From contig NC_081409.1 of assembly GCF_030272615.1 (NCBI RefSeq), positions 241,138,332-241,202,331 on the forward strand: DNA of 64,000 nt. The letters are read 5' to 3'. Positions within the stretch are counted from its first letter, which is position 1. The number at the start of each line of letters is the position of its first letter. Under the pieces are notes generated by a model. The model did not search any database and was not told where the DNA came from. It saw nothing but the letters and a program-made list of their open reading frames with translations. A program made the translations under genes and the position numbers. The stretch comes from Cryptomeria japonica (lineage: Eukaryota > Streptophyta > Pinopsida > Cupressales > Cupressaceae). Shown here in pieces: positions 1 to 12,369 of this stretch.

Positions 1-3000
1 TTGGAGGCATAGGAGGATGGCGTATTTTATATTGCATACCCTCCAAGTGGCGATCTACATGCTTTAACCCATCCTTCCAGTCGGACCGATGAGCCTCAAA
101 ACATAAAATGTCTGAATGCAATCCACTGGCAAACTCTAGGTCCTCCGTGGAGTATGTGACCTTGTCAATTCTCAATCTATCCTCCCAATCTGGTTGCACT
201 TGGTCATCGGACAAACTATTTTTCCAGCTCAGAACCATTGATTGGAGAATCCTTCCACCAAGATCCCTCATGTTTTTCAAGATTTCCTTGCATTCCTCTT
301 GCTCTTTATTAATGGCATCTTTTGTTTCATTCTTCATGGTGGCGGTCCAGTAGCATTCTTTAAAGATGCTAATGTCATAGGGATCCAGGATAGCGGACAA
401 TGTGGGAATCTGCGTGTGGGTCCAAAAAAGAGCCCTCATGAGGGGGAGAATTGTACCAACCACCTCATGAACCTTGATACATTCCCTCTTTACCTTGAAC
501 AATTTGACGAGAGTGGTCTCTCGATGGTGGGCCATTTCCTTTACATCTTCAATGATCCGCTCTCCCTTTTCCTTAATGTCTCGAATTCATTCCTTGACAG
601 CTTTGGCGGTATCACGTACTCCTTCAAACTCTGTTCTGTTGTAGTCCTTTGTGCCAATGCCAATGGGGGGACATGGGATTCGGGAGCATGATGCAATGGC
701 TTCAGCAGGTGATCAATGTACCCCTCGGCCTGCTCAGCACGAACTCGGTACATGTCCCTCTTAGCAGTCATTTCATCGAGTTGCCTGAGCATTTTTTGCA
801 CGGAGTCCTTGAACTCTTCCCTTTCTTGCTCTTTGGTGGCTCGCCCTATCGGGATGGTTGTAATGCTATAATCGGCCAATGCAATTTGATCCGCTTGCTT
901 ATCGACAGGTGGGGTAGCGATATGGATGATGTGGTTCCTCTGCTCATCCTTGGTTATTCGGGAGTAGGTCTTGGGCTTTTTCTTCCCTTTGGACTTTGCC
1001 TCTCCTATGCGAGAGAAGATATCCTCCAAGTTGATAGGTGGCTTGATGGCTGCCTTCCGTTGTGCACGAGCAACTAACCAATCTTGAGGGATGGTTTGCC
1101 CGAATGTTATGGCCAAATTCCCACTTTGCTCCTTAGAGGTTTCAGCTGGCCCAATGCCTATCGGCAATTGATCTGTCATAGAAGGAACAAATGCAGTATC
1201 CAACCCTTTACTTATAGCTAAGTTCTCTCCTACCTCACTAAACAACTGACGGGTATCCCCATGTGATGGTTGCTCTTCAGTTCTGTCGGGCTCGTGGGTT
1301 TCATCTGCCTTGCGCTCTCCTTCGACGGTGGTGTCATCTTTGCCGGCACTATTCAATTGTAATTCATGTCAACTCCCTTGGGTAAGTTCATGCATATCAA
1401 CCTCTTGATTAGGCAGAATTTCTCCTTCCTCAACTTGATTTCCAGGTTCACTAGAACCAATGATCCTTACCTCTGCATCTAGCTCATCTTGTGCTGGAGG
1501 ATTATTAGCCTCGAATGCATCAACATCGCTCTGGGAGGGCGTAGCAGGTATATAGTCAAGCTCAACTACGTCATCCTTCGAATTGGGGTCCTTGGATGAC
1601 GAACTGACCTCAAGCCTTCTAATAGGGATCTTTTCCCTTCTAGTTCTTTTTGATGCCCGAGCCCCTCTATTAGCTCTGGCTTTCTTCCTCTTTTCGGGTT
1701 TCTCAACCTCTTCCTTCGGTGCACTTGAGGTTCCCTCATCTTCCGAAGACTGGGAATTGAGACTGCCCATCATATGGTATGTTAATTGAATTCCTTCATG
1801 GGTTAGTCTCTCAATCTGTTGGGATAAGCAGTGATCGGTATACCTTCTTGGAGCTACCATAACTGCCTCAAAATCAGTAATCGAATCCCGAGACCAATCA
1901 ATTCTCGGCAAGAGGTACTTTATTGCCTCAAACTCTTGGACCTGCAGGCAATTACCCAAATCTATCACTTGATCTGGGACCCGACGGTAGTCGTAAAGCC
2001 GCATCTGCTGCACACTCAGCCTCGAATATTCACGCCGTTGGACCTCATAGTCATCAGAACAATTTTTCCAATAGTCCTCAATTGATTCCTTTGCTCTGTA
2101 GTGCCTGCCATAGGCTCTTTTTGCCAAATTGTCACGATCAAAACATTTCCTTGGGAAATGTTCCTGTAGGCCATAAGATGCTAATTGAGCAAGTGACTCA
2201 TCGGCTTGCATTGAATTTTTTGAAATGCACATTGAGGTTACCCAAAATCATAGGGAAGGTGAATCTGGACTGTTTCTTATCTTTGAGTAAGCTGCCCGCT
2301 GGATGTGCTTGCCTTGCAACTTCCATAAGAACTACTTTGTTTGTCAGATAGCATGGAAGTCGGAACAGAGCTCCCTCAAAGCCTACTATTCTGATATAGG
2401 TGAACCTAAGGAATTGAATAAACCAGACGCCATATTTTCGTACCAAACTGGTAGCCTGCTCTGAGAGCCTTATGTGCAATCCCCCTTGCATCAACCTGAC
2501 TAGGCGCATTGTAAAGGCGTCATTGACACGCTCATATTGACCAATTGCATAAGCAGCGTTGTTCTTTTCCCTCTGAGCTATGTCATAGTAATGTAGTTGA
2601 GGATAGCAGTCGTACACCTTTACTTGATTTGGGCCGTTCTCGATTTCACCCTTCTTGATCAATCCTGTCAACGGCTGGTGTCGGGCGAACATATAAACTA
2701 GGTAGGAGGTCATGGTGAAGTACTTTTCTTCAAGTTCGACCAGCTGGGTATGGATATTATCATTGATGATTTGGGCCCAATCAAACTTGGATTTTCCGGC
2801 AAAGACCTACTCCGTAAAGTAGAACATCCACTCTTCAAAAAAGTTAGACTGAGGGAGTCCCATAACCCGGCTGAGTAAGGTGACCATATCACCATGCTTG
2901 TTATGAAAGTCACTTCTGGGGGTCTTTTTACTGATTCTAATACTCGGAGGCCTTCTCTACTTATACCATTCTTCATTTATCAATGTCCTGCATTTAGCAG

Positions 3001-3478
3001 GGTTCATGTCGTAAGCAACTTGTGCTTCATCTATGGTTGTAGCAATGGGATTATTAGGAAATGGGATGTCAAATGCATCCCCAATGGCCTCAGGTGTGAA
3101 GTCAGCTAGCACCATATTTTCTAGAACGACTAATCTGGTCTCTGGCTGATAATGTCGGGCAGCCTCAACTACTAGCTCAGAATTCTGCACGGATGGAGGG
3201 AAACCTACCGCCTGAGCGATACCACTTTCCATCATCCGCCTAGGCTTGCCATAGGTGTTAGGAGAATATACGCGGTCTCTGAAATCCTGAATGTCTATGT
3301 GGCCCAAATCAGTATCACCTATGTTTTCCCATATGCTCTGGACTTTTGACTCCCTCAGTCCTCCTCTCTGGTACTGGTACTTCATTTTCTCGCCTTTACG
3401 GGGAATGTCAGATTTAGAGACCCAAGATGTTCCGGTCGCACCAGGCGTCTTTGAGGATTCTACCACAGATTTAGGCAT
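1..3478 (-). pseudogene. LTR-borne ORF, family of ~1,050 aa, copy 1 (partial, broken)
   Basis: Starts at ATG 3478 with MPKSVVESSK and runs to the left edge in several linked frames (3478-2957, 2976-2710, 2713-2198, 2232-1369, then 1368 on). Breaks are a frameshift region near 2700-2980, another near 2200-2230, and an in-frame TGA at 1371-1369 after codons for TQGS. Order of recognisable parts: a helical N-terminal part with ESGIAQAVGFPP; FIQFLRFTYIRIVGF in the middle; a Lys/Arg-rich patch (KRKKARANRGARASKRTRR), likely a nuclear localisation signal; the motif IATPPVDK; and a coiled-coil-like C-terminal third. It aligns along its length with the ORF of unit C. I recognise no catalytic domain. 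About ten C-terminal codons are outside the window. Confidence 0.8.
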
Positions 3479-4189
3479 TTATCCTACACAACCAGACCCG
3501 GATTACGAGACGAGATGAAGTGAACAAACAAGTTAGTCAAAATAGAGGATGATGTTAGCATGTTAGGATCAACGGGAAAATTGAAATTCGAAGAAAGTAC
3601 GATGCTTCAACAAAAGGCCTGATTAAATTGGAAGTGAAATTCTATTAAATTCCTTGTTTAAAATTTGCTACTTGGCTGCGGTTCAAGGTTTGGGTGCCTT
3701 AATGATTGCCAATTTTGCACTCGAAGAAGAGTTTTGCCTAAGTTTAATTTTTTCAAAATGTTCAAAATTTCCCTAAGTCTGAATTTTCGCTTTCAAGGTT
3801 AATTTTGGTAGGCTTTGTTGTTGCGCTACGTTCAATGTTTCAAATAGACGACCAATTTTGCATAAATAATGATGATAAAGGAGACAAAAACGAACTTACC
3901 TGGCGAACAAGGTGTCTATCCTACGATCTCCCCAAACTTTGGGTTAGAAAGGATTTGTGCAAATTCGGCTTGCAAGGCCCTTTTGCAAACTTAAAAAAAA
4001 ATGCCTCTCCTTTCCGCTCTTCCTAACTCATGCTTTCGCGATACTGGACTACACTTGCTGATTTTCGGCCTGGAAGTACTCTTTGCAAGCTCATAAAGGA
4101 AGACGCCCTAGGAAATAAAAACGCGATTCTCCTAATTTCGGGATGAAAGGGCTGGAATGCAAATACCTTCAAGTTTAACGCGCCCTTTT

Positions 4190-4900
4190 ACTTCATGATT
4201 TCCACCTCCCTTTTGGCGATTTTCGGACTAAAGGCGGTTTTTGCAAGGTTTTGTTATTTCGCGATCTTGGTGTTTTACCCAATTTCGGGGCAAAATGCCT
4301 TTTTGAAAGCTTTTGTTCATGACGCCTTACCTTTTTGGCGAAACTGGGCTTATAAGGGATTTTGAAAAGTTTTATTATTTTAGCGTTTTAACCTTATGAC
4401 TCGAAGTTCGGCCTAAAAGGCCATTTTGCAAAAGTTTTTTTAAATTTTCGCGTTTCCTTCTTTTAGCGAAAATCGGCCTAAAGGGGAGCTTTGAAAAGTT
4501 CTTACCGTTTCACCTTGGCTTGGCGAACTTCAGCCTAAATCGCACTTTTGAAAAGTTTTATAATTTTCACGTTTTAACCCTATGAACTGAAGTTCGGCCT
4601 AAAAGGCCCTTTTGCAAAGGTTTATAAGTTTTGTGTTTTTTATTTAACTTTGGTTCCCAAAATCGGCCCAAAGGGCACTTTTGAAAACTTTATCAAGTTT
4701 AGCGCCTTCACCTAGGCCCCCGAAAATCGGCCCAAAGGGCACTTCTGCAAAGGTTTATAATTTTAACGCTTCACCTTGGTTTGGCGAACTTCGGCCAACT
4801 TGGGCGTTTTGACAACCCTTGAAACTTAGGTGTTCTCTATTTGGCAAAATTCGGCCCAAAAGGCCATTTTGCAAGGTTCTGAAATTGACACTCTTGCCTA
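4190..4900 (-). repeat. Degenerate U3 tandem array of copy 1
   Basis: Repeated imperfect copies of a motif built around TTCGGCCYAAAAGGCC and GGCGATTTTNGCAA, spaced several tens of bases apart. The same type of array lies at the matching place in both LTRs of B (about 20760-21400 and 43560-44250). It separates the LTR 5' hairpins from the ORF. Confidence 0.7.
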
Positions 4901-5179
4901 CCTAGTAGACTCTCAGGCTTTTAAAACTATATTTCCCTTGGATTGATTATGGGTATTCAAAATGCGAAACTCTCTGCGCAGAACTCCCAGGCCATGCGAC
5001 TTAAAATCCAAACACGCCCTTACTTAATGACCACAAAGTCTATTGCCTCACCACTTCCTGGATCCCAACAAAAAGGGATGGCAGAAAAAAAAATCAAAAT
5101 TCGAAACTCAGCAGGACGAAGGCTGAAAAGCAAAGAGGGGGACCCTGTCTGCGACAGGGATTGTGTGCAACGCACAACA

Positions 5180-5530
5180 TTATCCACAGGTGAAGTTTTG
5201 CCTTTTTTCCCCTCATTGTTTCATTTTTCCCTCAAAATACCTATTGGAAATCTTCCTATTTTCTCTTTTAAATTTCCGGGTTGATTATACAAGGGGAATA
5301 TTGCCCCAATTTGAGCATCGATTATTATACAATCCAAGTGGTGATATTAGTGGGATTGGTATGAACGTGGCAAACACCTTATTGGGTATAGAATGAGGGC
5401 TAGGTCAGTTGGTCAACCTGCAGGCACAAAAGCAGCTAAGGTGTTGAGTGGTTTGATTCTTTATTTTGTTGTGCCCTTCTATGGGTTGTAAAGATCATAT
5501 GGCAATAGACTCGGCAACTTGGGTTTGTTT
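5180..5530. other. Unassigned sequence
   Basis: No gene or recognisable element seen. The first 15 bases (TTATCCACAGGTGAAGT) resemble sequence next to the LTR of element A near 11575, so part of it may be internal sequence of the element that owns copy 1. Confidence 0.3.
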
Positions 5531-6530
5531 TGTTGGAAACCTTTGTCATTGATGTCAAAGGTGATGTCAAAAGAAGAATTTATTTATGCATCGTTGACCT
5601 ATGTTAATGGTGCCTTGATTTTTGAATGCCTTGGAAGATTAACGAATAATGTAATTTATGCTGGCCAACCTATGGTTCTAAGTTTGGCGGCCATCTTGTG
5701 AAGATAAAAATCAAAATCATCTTTAATTTGGGATCTCCCTTATTGTGGCACCCACTTTATTGGTGTTTAAATTAAAAATGAAAATATTATTTTCTGTATG
5801 GGCCAACCCCATCTTGGCACCCATTTTTGAGATGAAAAGGCATCTATAAGATGAAGTGGTGTGTCAGTTGGCAAGTGTGATGTTATTTCAAAAGGTTGCC
5901 CCCCTTTGTGAAGCTATACGGATTGGTTGCAAGGAGTCTTTATAAGCAAGTAATGATTGAATATCATTCTTATATGGAGAAAATATAATTAAAAGTTATA
6001 GGAGATCTGAAAGCAAGATCAAGGCAGTCTTATGAGCAGAATTACTGAAGACTATATGGCAGATTTATAAGCAAATTATTGAAGACTATTTTCCATATTT
6101 ATGAGCAGAAAGTATTGAAGACTATAAGCAGATTTAAATAAGCATTTTTAGAGCAGATTTGTGGAGGAAAATTAGAGCTGATCCTAGAAGAAGACTCTTA
6201 GAATTATCATATCATTTCTTTGGAGGTTGGTGCCTCCTAATTGAGGAGATTGGGAGAATGGTGCCTCTCATTCAAGGAGATTGGTGTCTCTTGCTGAGTT
6301 GGTGGTCAGTGGTGGAGATTGGTGTCTTTAGTGGGTTGGTGCCTACGAAACATCATGAGGGGATTGGTGTCTCCATTGCGTATCTCTTATGTGTGTGGAT
6401 TTCTGTTGCGTAATTGTTTTATCTTATTTTATTGATGTTGTGCAACTGATATGCATCAAGTTTGAAAAAGTATAAATAGGCTTATAATGATTCACCCCCC
6501 CTCTCAGTATAAACGTGTGTTATTGATATC
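5531..6530 (+). mobile_element. Ty1/copia-like LTR remnant
   Basis: Begins with TGTTGGAAACCTTTGTC and a TTGATGTCAAAGG-type start and ends near a C-rich stretch ATTCACCCCCCCTCTCAG (about 6490-6506). The same C-rich terminal motif occurs on the minus strand of the copia-like solo LTR at 57594-58808. It contains TATAAATAGG near 6470-6480 and a run of repeated GGAGATTGGTG words (6240-6370). The exact 3' end is not clear and no target-site duplication was found. Confidence 0.45.
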
Positions 6531-7238
6531 TTTTGTTGGTGATAATTCTATAATGTTATTGATGATTAAATAGTCAATGGCTCACATGGGGTGATCAATG
6601 ATGTTGACTATGTTCCTAGATTGAGTTCAATTTTGCTTTATGGTTTGAAGTCTCTCAAACCAGAAAGAAGGTTGAATTTTGAGTAGACAAGTTTGTTTTT
6701 AAAGGTAATCAGGATAACTTGAATATTGCAGCTTCTAGGCCACTAGATACAATTGAAAAGCTCTGAAATGTACCACTGTCTATGTGTCATGACGGAATGC
6801 TTTCAATTGCATTTATGTCTATGAATTCTTCTCTGATTTTGTCATAAAAGAATTGAAGATGATGAAACAAAAACTTAACACTTGAAATAGTGGTTAATAG
6901 ACATGTAGATTAATAGTTGAAGAGATTAGAAGGATAAGAATACTTTGCAGATTATGATACATGGACAACACATGGAGACGCTGTCCATTAAGAGTGACGA
7001 CTATCCATCAAATTTAGATGTTTTATCACATGCTTCCTCTATTGATTATTCAAAGTTAGAGGATAAGTCTTTCCACAGATCCAAAAAGGTCAATAGATCC
7101 CAAATAGTTATTAGATTGAGAGCATTGTAGAGGTTGGGTTATAGAGGAGGGGACTAGGCTAGTATGGCCAAGCTATTATTCAGCCCATAGAGATGATCTC
7201 ACAATGTTTTTGGAGAAAATATTAGATTTATTGTGTTG
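6531..7238. other. Unassigned AT-rich sequence left of element B
   Basis: No reading frame or repeat that I recognise. It is the left flank of element B; before the insertion, 7243 was joined to 44681. Confidence 0.4.
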
Positions 7239-7243
7239 GTCAT
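7239..7243. repeat. Target-site duplication GTCAT, left copy (element B)
   Basis: GTCAT directly precedes TGTTGACG, the end of the minus-oriented 3' LTR. The same five bases follow the other terminus at 44676-44680. Confidence 0.9.
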
Positions 7244-8794
7244 TGTTGACGTGTCTGAAATCGCATTGCTGCAAACTCCATACGGCCAACGTAGAATAGA
7301 ATAAACTCGCTGAGCATCCTATCCTCTCTTGAGATAAGGAAATCCCTAATGCTATTTTCTACTTTTGATCAAAGGGGACAACCTCAAGGTTTCGTTTGTC
7401 AGGTCTTGATTGCGGGATTGCTCAGTGGTTTGATGTGTTTATGCGGGAAACACAAGGAGGACTTACGGTGAGATAGGTGATTGCTGGATGAGTTCCCTGG
7501 AATTCTTATGATCTTTCTTATCAAATGATTTCAATTGACTTGATATTGTCTTCAATGGGACTGCAGATTCTCTTGATAAAAAAAAAGGGAAAAGGAGGGA
7601 AGGATAGGGAGAGAGAGATGCATAAAATATAAATTTTAACTAAGACAGCAGGTTCAGTAAACAGATAGACACCTCCGAATAACTAAATTAAGCATCACCA
7701 GCGATTTAAGCACAATACTTGCATCAATCTAGTGCGATCTTCAAAGAAAAGTAGGATTTTCATGCTATCAAATACAACATTAGAACTTTTACATTCATTT
7801 AGTGAGCATTTAATAACCGAACTAAGCATGTGAAAGGTTCAGATTAACCATGCAGAAGGAAAGACAATCAGCCATTCCCTAATGGTATGAACTGCGAGGA
7901 TTCTATTGGATGTTTATTTGAAAATGCTATATAAAGGAAATAAACATAACTGAAAAATTTCTAAATTAATGAAGGAGACCTGTTGACGTGTTTTTTAGGA
8001 CAGCGTCTAACACAAAATAAAGTTGCCTAACAGTCACTTCACTCTCTCTTGATCAAAGTACGATTGCATGCTAAGATTGCAAGAAGTTCAAACAATTGAC
8101 TCCAAGGTTCCTTCAATGCGTGGACGTGACTCAGTTGGCTGATGTGATTGTTGGTAATCCAAGGGGCCTTACGTGTGCATTGTTTTTTCACATCTTTGCT
8201 GTGGCTGGAACTCCATCATCGGATATGGCAATTCTGCGATGCTATTGCTTAGAATGGACTAAAATGAATTGAAAGTAAAAGGGAAAGGGTTTAGAAGAAT
8301 CTAAATCTACTCCTAAGGGTAGTGATAACGATGGATAGTGCTTTGGTGGACAAATTCCAAATAAGCCAAGCTCTGCTTCGCCAAGTTCAACTACAACTCT
8401 GCAAGAACCGGTGCAATCTTCTGAGGATATTGAGGATTTTCAAATCGAGAAAGTACATTTGAATACCCAAAACGGCGCAATCCAAACGACTATCCACAAT
8501 CGAACTTAGCATGAATTTAGGGGGCTCAGACTAACTTAACACTGCAACTTACAATCAGCAAGATGCAAAAAGTATGAACCAGGGAAATTCATCAAACACC
8601 ATTACATTTTCCATTGAAATCAAAGCATTATACTACTTGTACTCTAAGCGAGGAAGGTGAAACCATGCAAGTTTTGAAAAAATAACTCAAGTGGACACCA
8701 TCAGAGAACAATGTTTCACTATTGTTTTCTCAAAAAACTTATCGCAACAATTTCATACAAAGCTCCCTCCTTTACAATTGAGGGGGGTCACCCC

Positions 8795-8801
8795 TTATAT
8801 A
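8795..8801 (-). promoter_or_regulatory. LTR TATA box (A, 3' LTR)
   Basis: TATATAA on the minus strand followed by GGGGTGACCCCCC. The same element is at 14816-14810 in the other LTR. Transcription would start about 30 bp downstream and enter U5. Confidence 0.6.
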
Positions 8802-9539
8802 GGCTTCAAGCCCTGGCTACATGCAAAACCCTAAGTAGGGTTTTCCCTAAAAGATTCTCCACTCAAGATGCAACAAGGTGGGAATCTCCAATTAATAACC
8901 CATCATGCCCATATACAATTAATTCAAAAGTACCCAAAATAGCATCCATTGCACATTAAATGCATCGCCTCCTTCAAATTCGCCCAACATGCGTTGAATA
9001 TTCATCCATGAAAAAATCACCCCATTATGTCATAAATGCTCCATCATTTCCACATGCGGTGGTTGCATGCAAAAGGAATCTGCCATAAATTCAACATGCG
9101 ATCACCAGGTCGCCATTTGGTCAAATATCCTGGTAATGAATGCGCCACCCTACTGCCACGTGTTCAATAGATCCTCGCCATGCAAGTGGACCCCGCTGTC
9201 GTATATCCGCTCCTGCACATCTGGAATTGTTGGAGAGGGAAAATTCGATTCAGGAAGAATTTTCTTGAAGTCTCTTCAACTTTCCTTTCTCGGAGAAGGT
9301 GTTTCATCAATTCTGCACATTTCCTATTTTTTAGGAAAATTTCCAAATTAGGGTTCCGTGGTCCAGGAGAGAGAAAATTCTCCTACGAATCCAAATCTGT
9401 AAAACTTTTGAAATTTGGATGTGATTTGATGCCTGAGAATGGATTTTTCAAATTTTTCCCTGGAGGGGAAATTTCTTGTTCAGTTCATCCCTGATTCCTT
9501 CCTTGCCTTAGAAATTTTATGTTCAATTCATCCTTGGGT

Positions 9540-9830
9540 GTATTTCTTCCTTGCTTGGAATTTTGTCCCGAAGGAAGGAATTTCCAATACTTAGCCAAAT
9601 TTTCATCTTTCCTGGAATTCTGTCCTGAAGGAAGGAATTTCCAACACTTAGCCAAATTTTCACATTTCCAAGAATTCCGTCGTGAAGGAATTTCCAACAC
9701 TTAGCCAAATTTTCACGTTTTTCGGGAACTCTATCATGAAGGAAGGAATTTCCAACACTTAGTCAATTTTTCACCTTTCCTGGAATTATGTCCTGAAGGA
9801 CAGAATTTCCATTAATTTGTGAGTTGTCCA
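9540..9830 (-). repeat. ~60-bp tandem repeats in A U3
   Basis: Four to five units containing GAAGGAAGGAATTTCCAA, CACTTAGCCAAATTTTCAC and TTCC. The matching array in the other LTR (about 15550-15920) has one extra partial duplication (15761-15850), so copy number has changed after insertion. Confidence 0.75.
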
Positions 9831-10125
9831 TGTCTCTTTTCAACATTTCTATTTTTTAGGGATCCTCCTAGAATTGAGGAGCTAGGTCCATTGGATGAAG
9901 AATTTCACCCTGATTCTAAATCTATAAAAATTTCCATATTTGGTCCGGATTTGATGTCTAAAAATAGCATAACTGAAAATTCGCTCGAGGGGAATTCTGC
10001 TTTTATTCCTCCTTGACTCCTTGGATTCCGTGCCTTAGGCAAAATTTCAAATTTTTTTGCTTGAGTGAAATTTTTTCACTACACCAAGGATTCATGAATT
10101 TTCCCTCTGTGAATGCATTTCTGGT

Positions 10126-10610
10126 TTTGGCGCCTCAGCCTTGACCTGGGCACATTTTGGAGATGTCCATGGAGAGGTGGAAAATTCCACTTGTGAATGC
10201 ATTTCTCATTTTGGCGCCCTAGCCCTGACCTAGGCGCATTTTGGAGATGTCCATGGAGAGGTGGAAAATTCCACTTGTGAATTCATTCTAGGTTTTAGCG
10301 GCCCAGCCCTGACTTGGGCGCATTTTGGCCATGTCCATGGGGAGGTGGATTTTTGCACTTGTGAATGACTTCATGAATTCAGCGCCCTAGCCCATACATG
10401 GGCGCATTTTGGCCATGTCCATGGAGACATGGAATTTCCTACTTGTGAATGACTTCATGAATTCAGCGCCCTAGCCCATACCTGGGCGCATTTTGGCCAT
10501 GTCCATGGGGACATGGAATTTCTTGCTTGTGAATGACTTCATGAATTCAGCCCCTAGCCCATACCTGGGCGCATTTTAGCCATGTCCATGGAGAGGTTGA
10601 TTTTTGCACT
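10126..10610 (-). repeat. ~83-bp tandem repeats in A U3
   Basis: About six units, each with GGCGCATTTTGGCCATGTCC and TGGAGAGGTGGA followed by CACTTGTGAATG. Units lie near 10126, 10206, 10289, 10372, 10455 and 10538. The other LTR keeps part of the array (16220-16530) before it breaks off. Confidence 0.8.
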
Positions 10611-10634
10611 ATTTCAGGCTCTTCGTCAGGATAG

Positions 10635-10686
10635 ATATATATGAAATATAACATTTCTTATACTTTAAGTTATATTTCATATATAT
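10635..10686 (-). repeat. 18-bp inverted repeat (hairpin) in A U3
   Basis: Arms 10635-10652 and 10669-10686 are perfectly complementary over 18 bp (core ATGAAATATAAC / GTTATATTTCAT), with a 16-nt loop. A homologous hairpin with a changed base pair is in the solo LTR at 17688-17752. Confidence 0.85.
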
Positions 10687-11519
10687 TGTCAGGATGTTTG
10701 AGAGTGGTTTCAGGTCCATAGGAATCATAATGCAAATTCTGGATTTTGGAAGATCTTCCAAATTTCCAGACTTAGTCAAATTTCAGGCCATTTTCGGATC
10801 AGGATGACATTGGTGGATTGATGTGAATTTTTGGACTTGGATGATTTTGCATGCTTTCCTCTTCTGGAATAGGAGTTCCAAACTTAACCATTTTTTATCC
10901 AACTTGTTTGCCTTCTGACTCTTCCGGATTTAGAAATGGTCTTCAGGAACGTTCAGTCTTTAAAGGTATTCAGCTTTCAGTGTTTTCCTGTGAAGAACCT
11001 GCCAAAAATAGATTTTTCCAAATAGTAAGTGTTTCAAAATGTCAAGGTTTGGGCAAAATAGGTCAGAAAAGCACTTACTAAAAATAGAAACTTACTAAAA
11101 ATAGTAAGTTTAATTTTTGGCAAAATTAGACCAATCCGAGACTTAGTAAAATCCCTAAAAAATAGGAACTTTCTAAAAATAGAAAGTTGCTCCGTTTTGG
11201 CTCAAATTTTACTAGGAGGTTCCTTGAAGGGTCCTAATTCCAGTTGTATCTTCAGTTTTTCCAAAACCCTAACAAAAACCCCGAAAATCTAGGATAGAAG
11301 GCAAAAACCCTAAAATTCACAAAATGAGTCCTAGACTTAGCTGAATTCGCTCAAACAAAAAGCAGATTTAATCAATATGACCCCCAAACACTTACAAAGA
11401 AAAGAGATTGACAAGACCGCTGCGAAAAGACCACAAAAACGCAAGCCAAAAAACCGGGAGGGCCTAAAAAGAAGGGGGTCCCCATTTGCAATGGGGCGAT
11501 GTGTGAAAACGTCACAACA

Positions 11520-11540
11520 TCTAGCCCCCACCCGAATAAA
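11520..11540 (-). promoter_or_regulatory. Polypurine tract of element A
   Basis: Minus-strand sequence GGGTGGGGGCTAGA lies directly before the LTR start TGTTGTGACG, as expected for plus-strand DNA priming. It fixes the minus orientation of A. Confidence 0.65.
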
Positions 11541-11639
11541 TGTTCCCAAACATTTCAAAGACAAAATCCAATCCACGGGTGAAGTGTAGAAAAACACTTT
11601 AGGGCACAACGTAGATTAAAGCACATTCATCTGATATTG

Positions 11640-12060
11640 CATAATTGTGCACATATGCATCAATTCCATCTCACAAGACCATCCAGACTCCTAGAATTAG
11701 TCATGGCTGGCTAAAAGGTATCTATACTTCAAAAGCATCCAAGACATTGCCTCGCTGCCAGTCAAGCGTCCATAGCTCCAACGAGGTTGTCTCTGGAATT
11801 CCACGAATATTGCTCCACTGCCAACCAGGCGTCCATAGCCCCGGTGGAGTTATTCGCATATTCCCAAAGCCAATATTTTGATATTTCTTTTCATTTTTTC
11901 ATCTTTTCTTTCCCTTTGATATTTCATTTCATTTCCGTCAATTCCTCTGGCTCATAAGCAATGAAGCCTACTATGGGTTTGGAGATTCCAGTGGCGTTGA
12001 AGCAAGATGTAAAGTTTTCACCAACCATAACTTCTCCTAAGAGATCTGAATGACTTAGAG
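11640..12060 (-). other. 3' untranslated part of A, homologous to that of B
   Basis: Related to 22090-22400 in B, including CGCTGCCAG, GCGTYCATAGC and the GCAATGAAGCCTAC / GCAGTGAAGCCTAC words. It holds two copies of a closed-stem motif (11750-11786 with CCTCG/CGAGG; 11813-11849 with CTCCAC/GTGGAG). No coding capacity is evident. Confidence 0.6.
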
Positions 12061-12369
12061 CAATTGATAACATAAGTGGAATACAACATCCTCAATTCTA
12101 TCTGCAAAGAGGAACTCCAAACAATTTAGGCCACTCCAAAACCCTAAACCTAAGCAAAACCACTTGAGCGGACAAGCTCAAGGGAAACCAGCACCAAAGG
12201 CTGAAAACCAAAACCGAAACAAAACCGACGGGGAAACAAACAAGAAAGAAAAACAAAACAAAACAAGCCAAAACCCCAAAAACCAACGGGAAAACAAACA
12301 AAGCAAACAGAAAGGAAACCTAATCTAATAAAAACAAAAAAAAAATTCGAACGAACAATACTCAGAAGA

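Larger units (their letters stand above)
1..5179 (-). mobile_element. Giant ORF-bearing LTR, partial (copy 1)
   Basis: This is a minus-oriented LTR of the same subfamily as the LTRs of element B. Its first bases, read on the minus strand from 5179, are TGTTGTGCGTTGCAC followed by a CCCTGTC/GACAGGG hairpin, as at 21852 and 44675. Then come a repeat array (about 4190-4900) and the ORF (3478 down to the window edge). The sequence at position 1 matches the C-terminal coding end of the same ORF near 31357, so the R-U5 part of this LTR lies left of the window. The bases beyond 5179 (TTATC) could be a target-site duplication or internal element sequence; this cannot be decided here. Whether it is a solo LTR or part of a full element is unknown. 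Confidence 0.8.
7981..11519 (-). repeat. 3' LTR of element A (3,539 bp)
   Basis: Starts on the minus strand at 11519 with TGTTGTGACGTTTTCACA and the hairpin CCCCATT/AATGGGG, and ends at 7981 with ACGTCAACA. U3 contains a long AT hairpin (10635-10686), an ~83-bp array (about 10126-10610) and an ~60-bp array (about 9540-9830). The TATA box is at 8801-8795, so R-U5 is about 0.8 kb. Unlike the B and C LTRs, no long ORF is present in U3. Plus-strand ORFs here (8711-8959, 9067-9351) recur in the other LTR only because the LTR is duplicated. Confidence 0.88.

Noticed and set aside
1-5179. Copy 1 as the neighbour LTR paired with element B
   Set aside because: Its flank does not match GTCAT and B already has two LTRs; it must be a separate insertion.
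8711-9351. Plus-strand ORFs repeated at 14672-15366 as a conserved gene
   Set aside because: The repetition comes from the two LTRs of element A. The ORFs run antisense across the LTR promoter and have no protein features.
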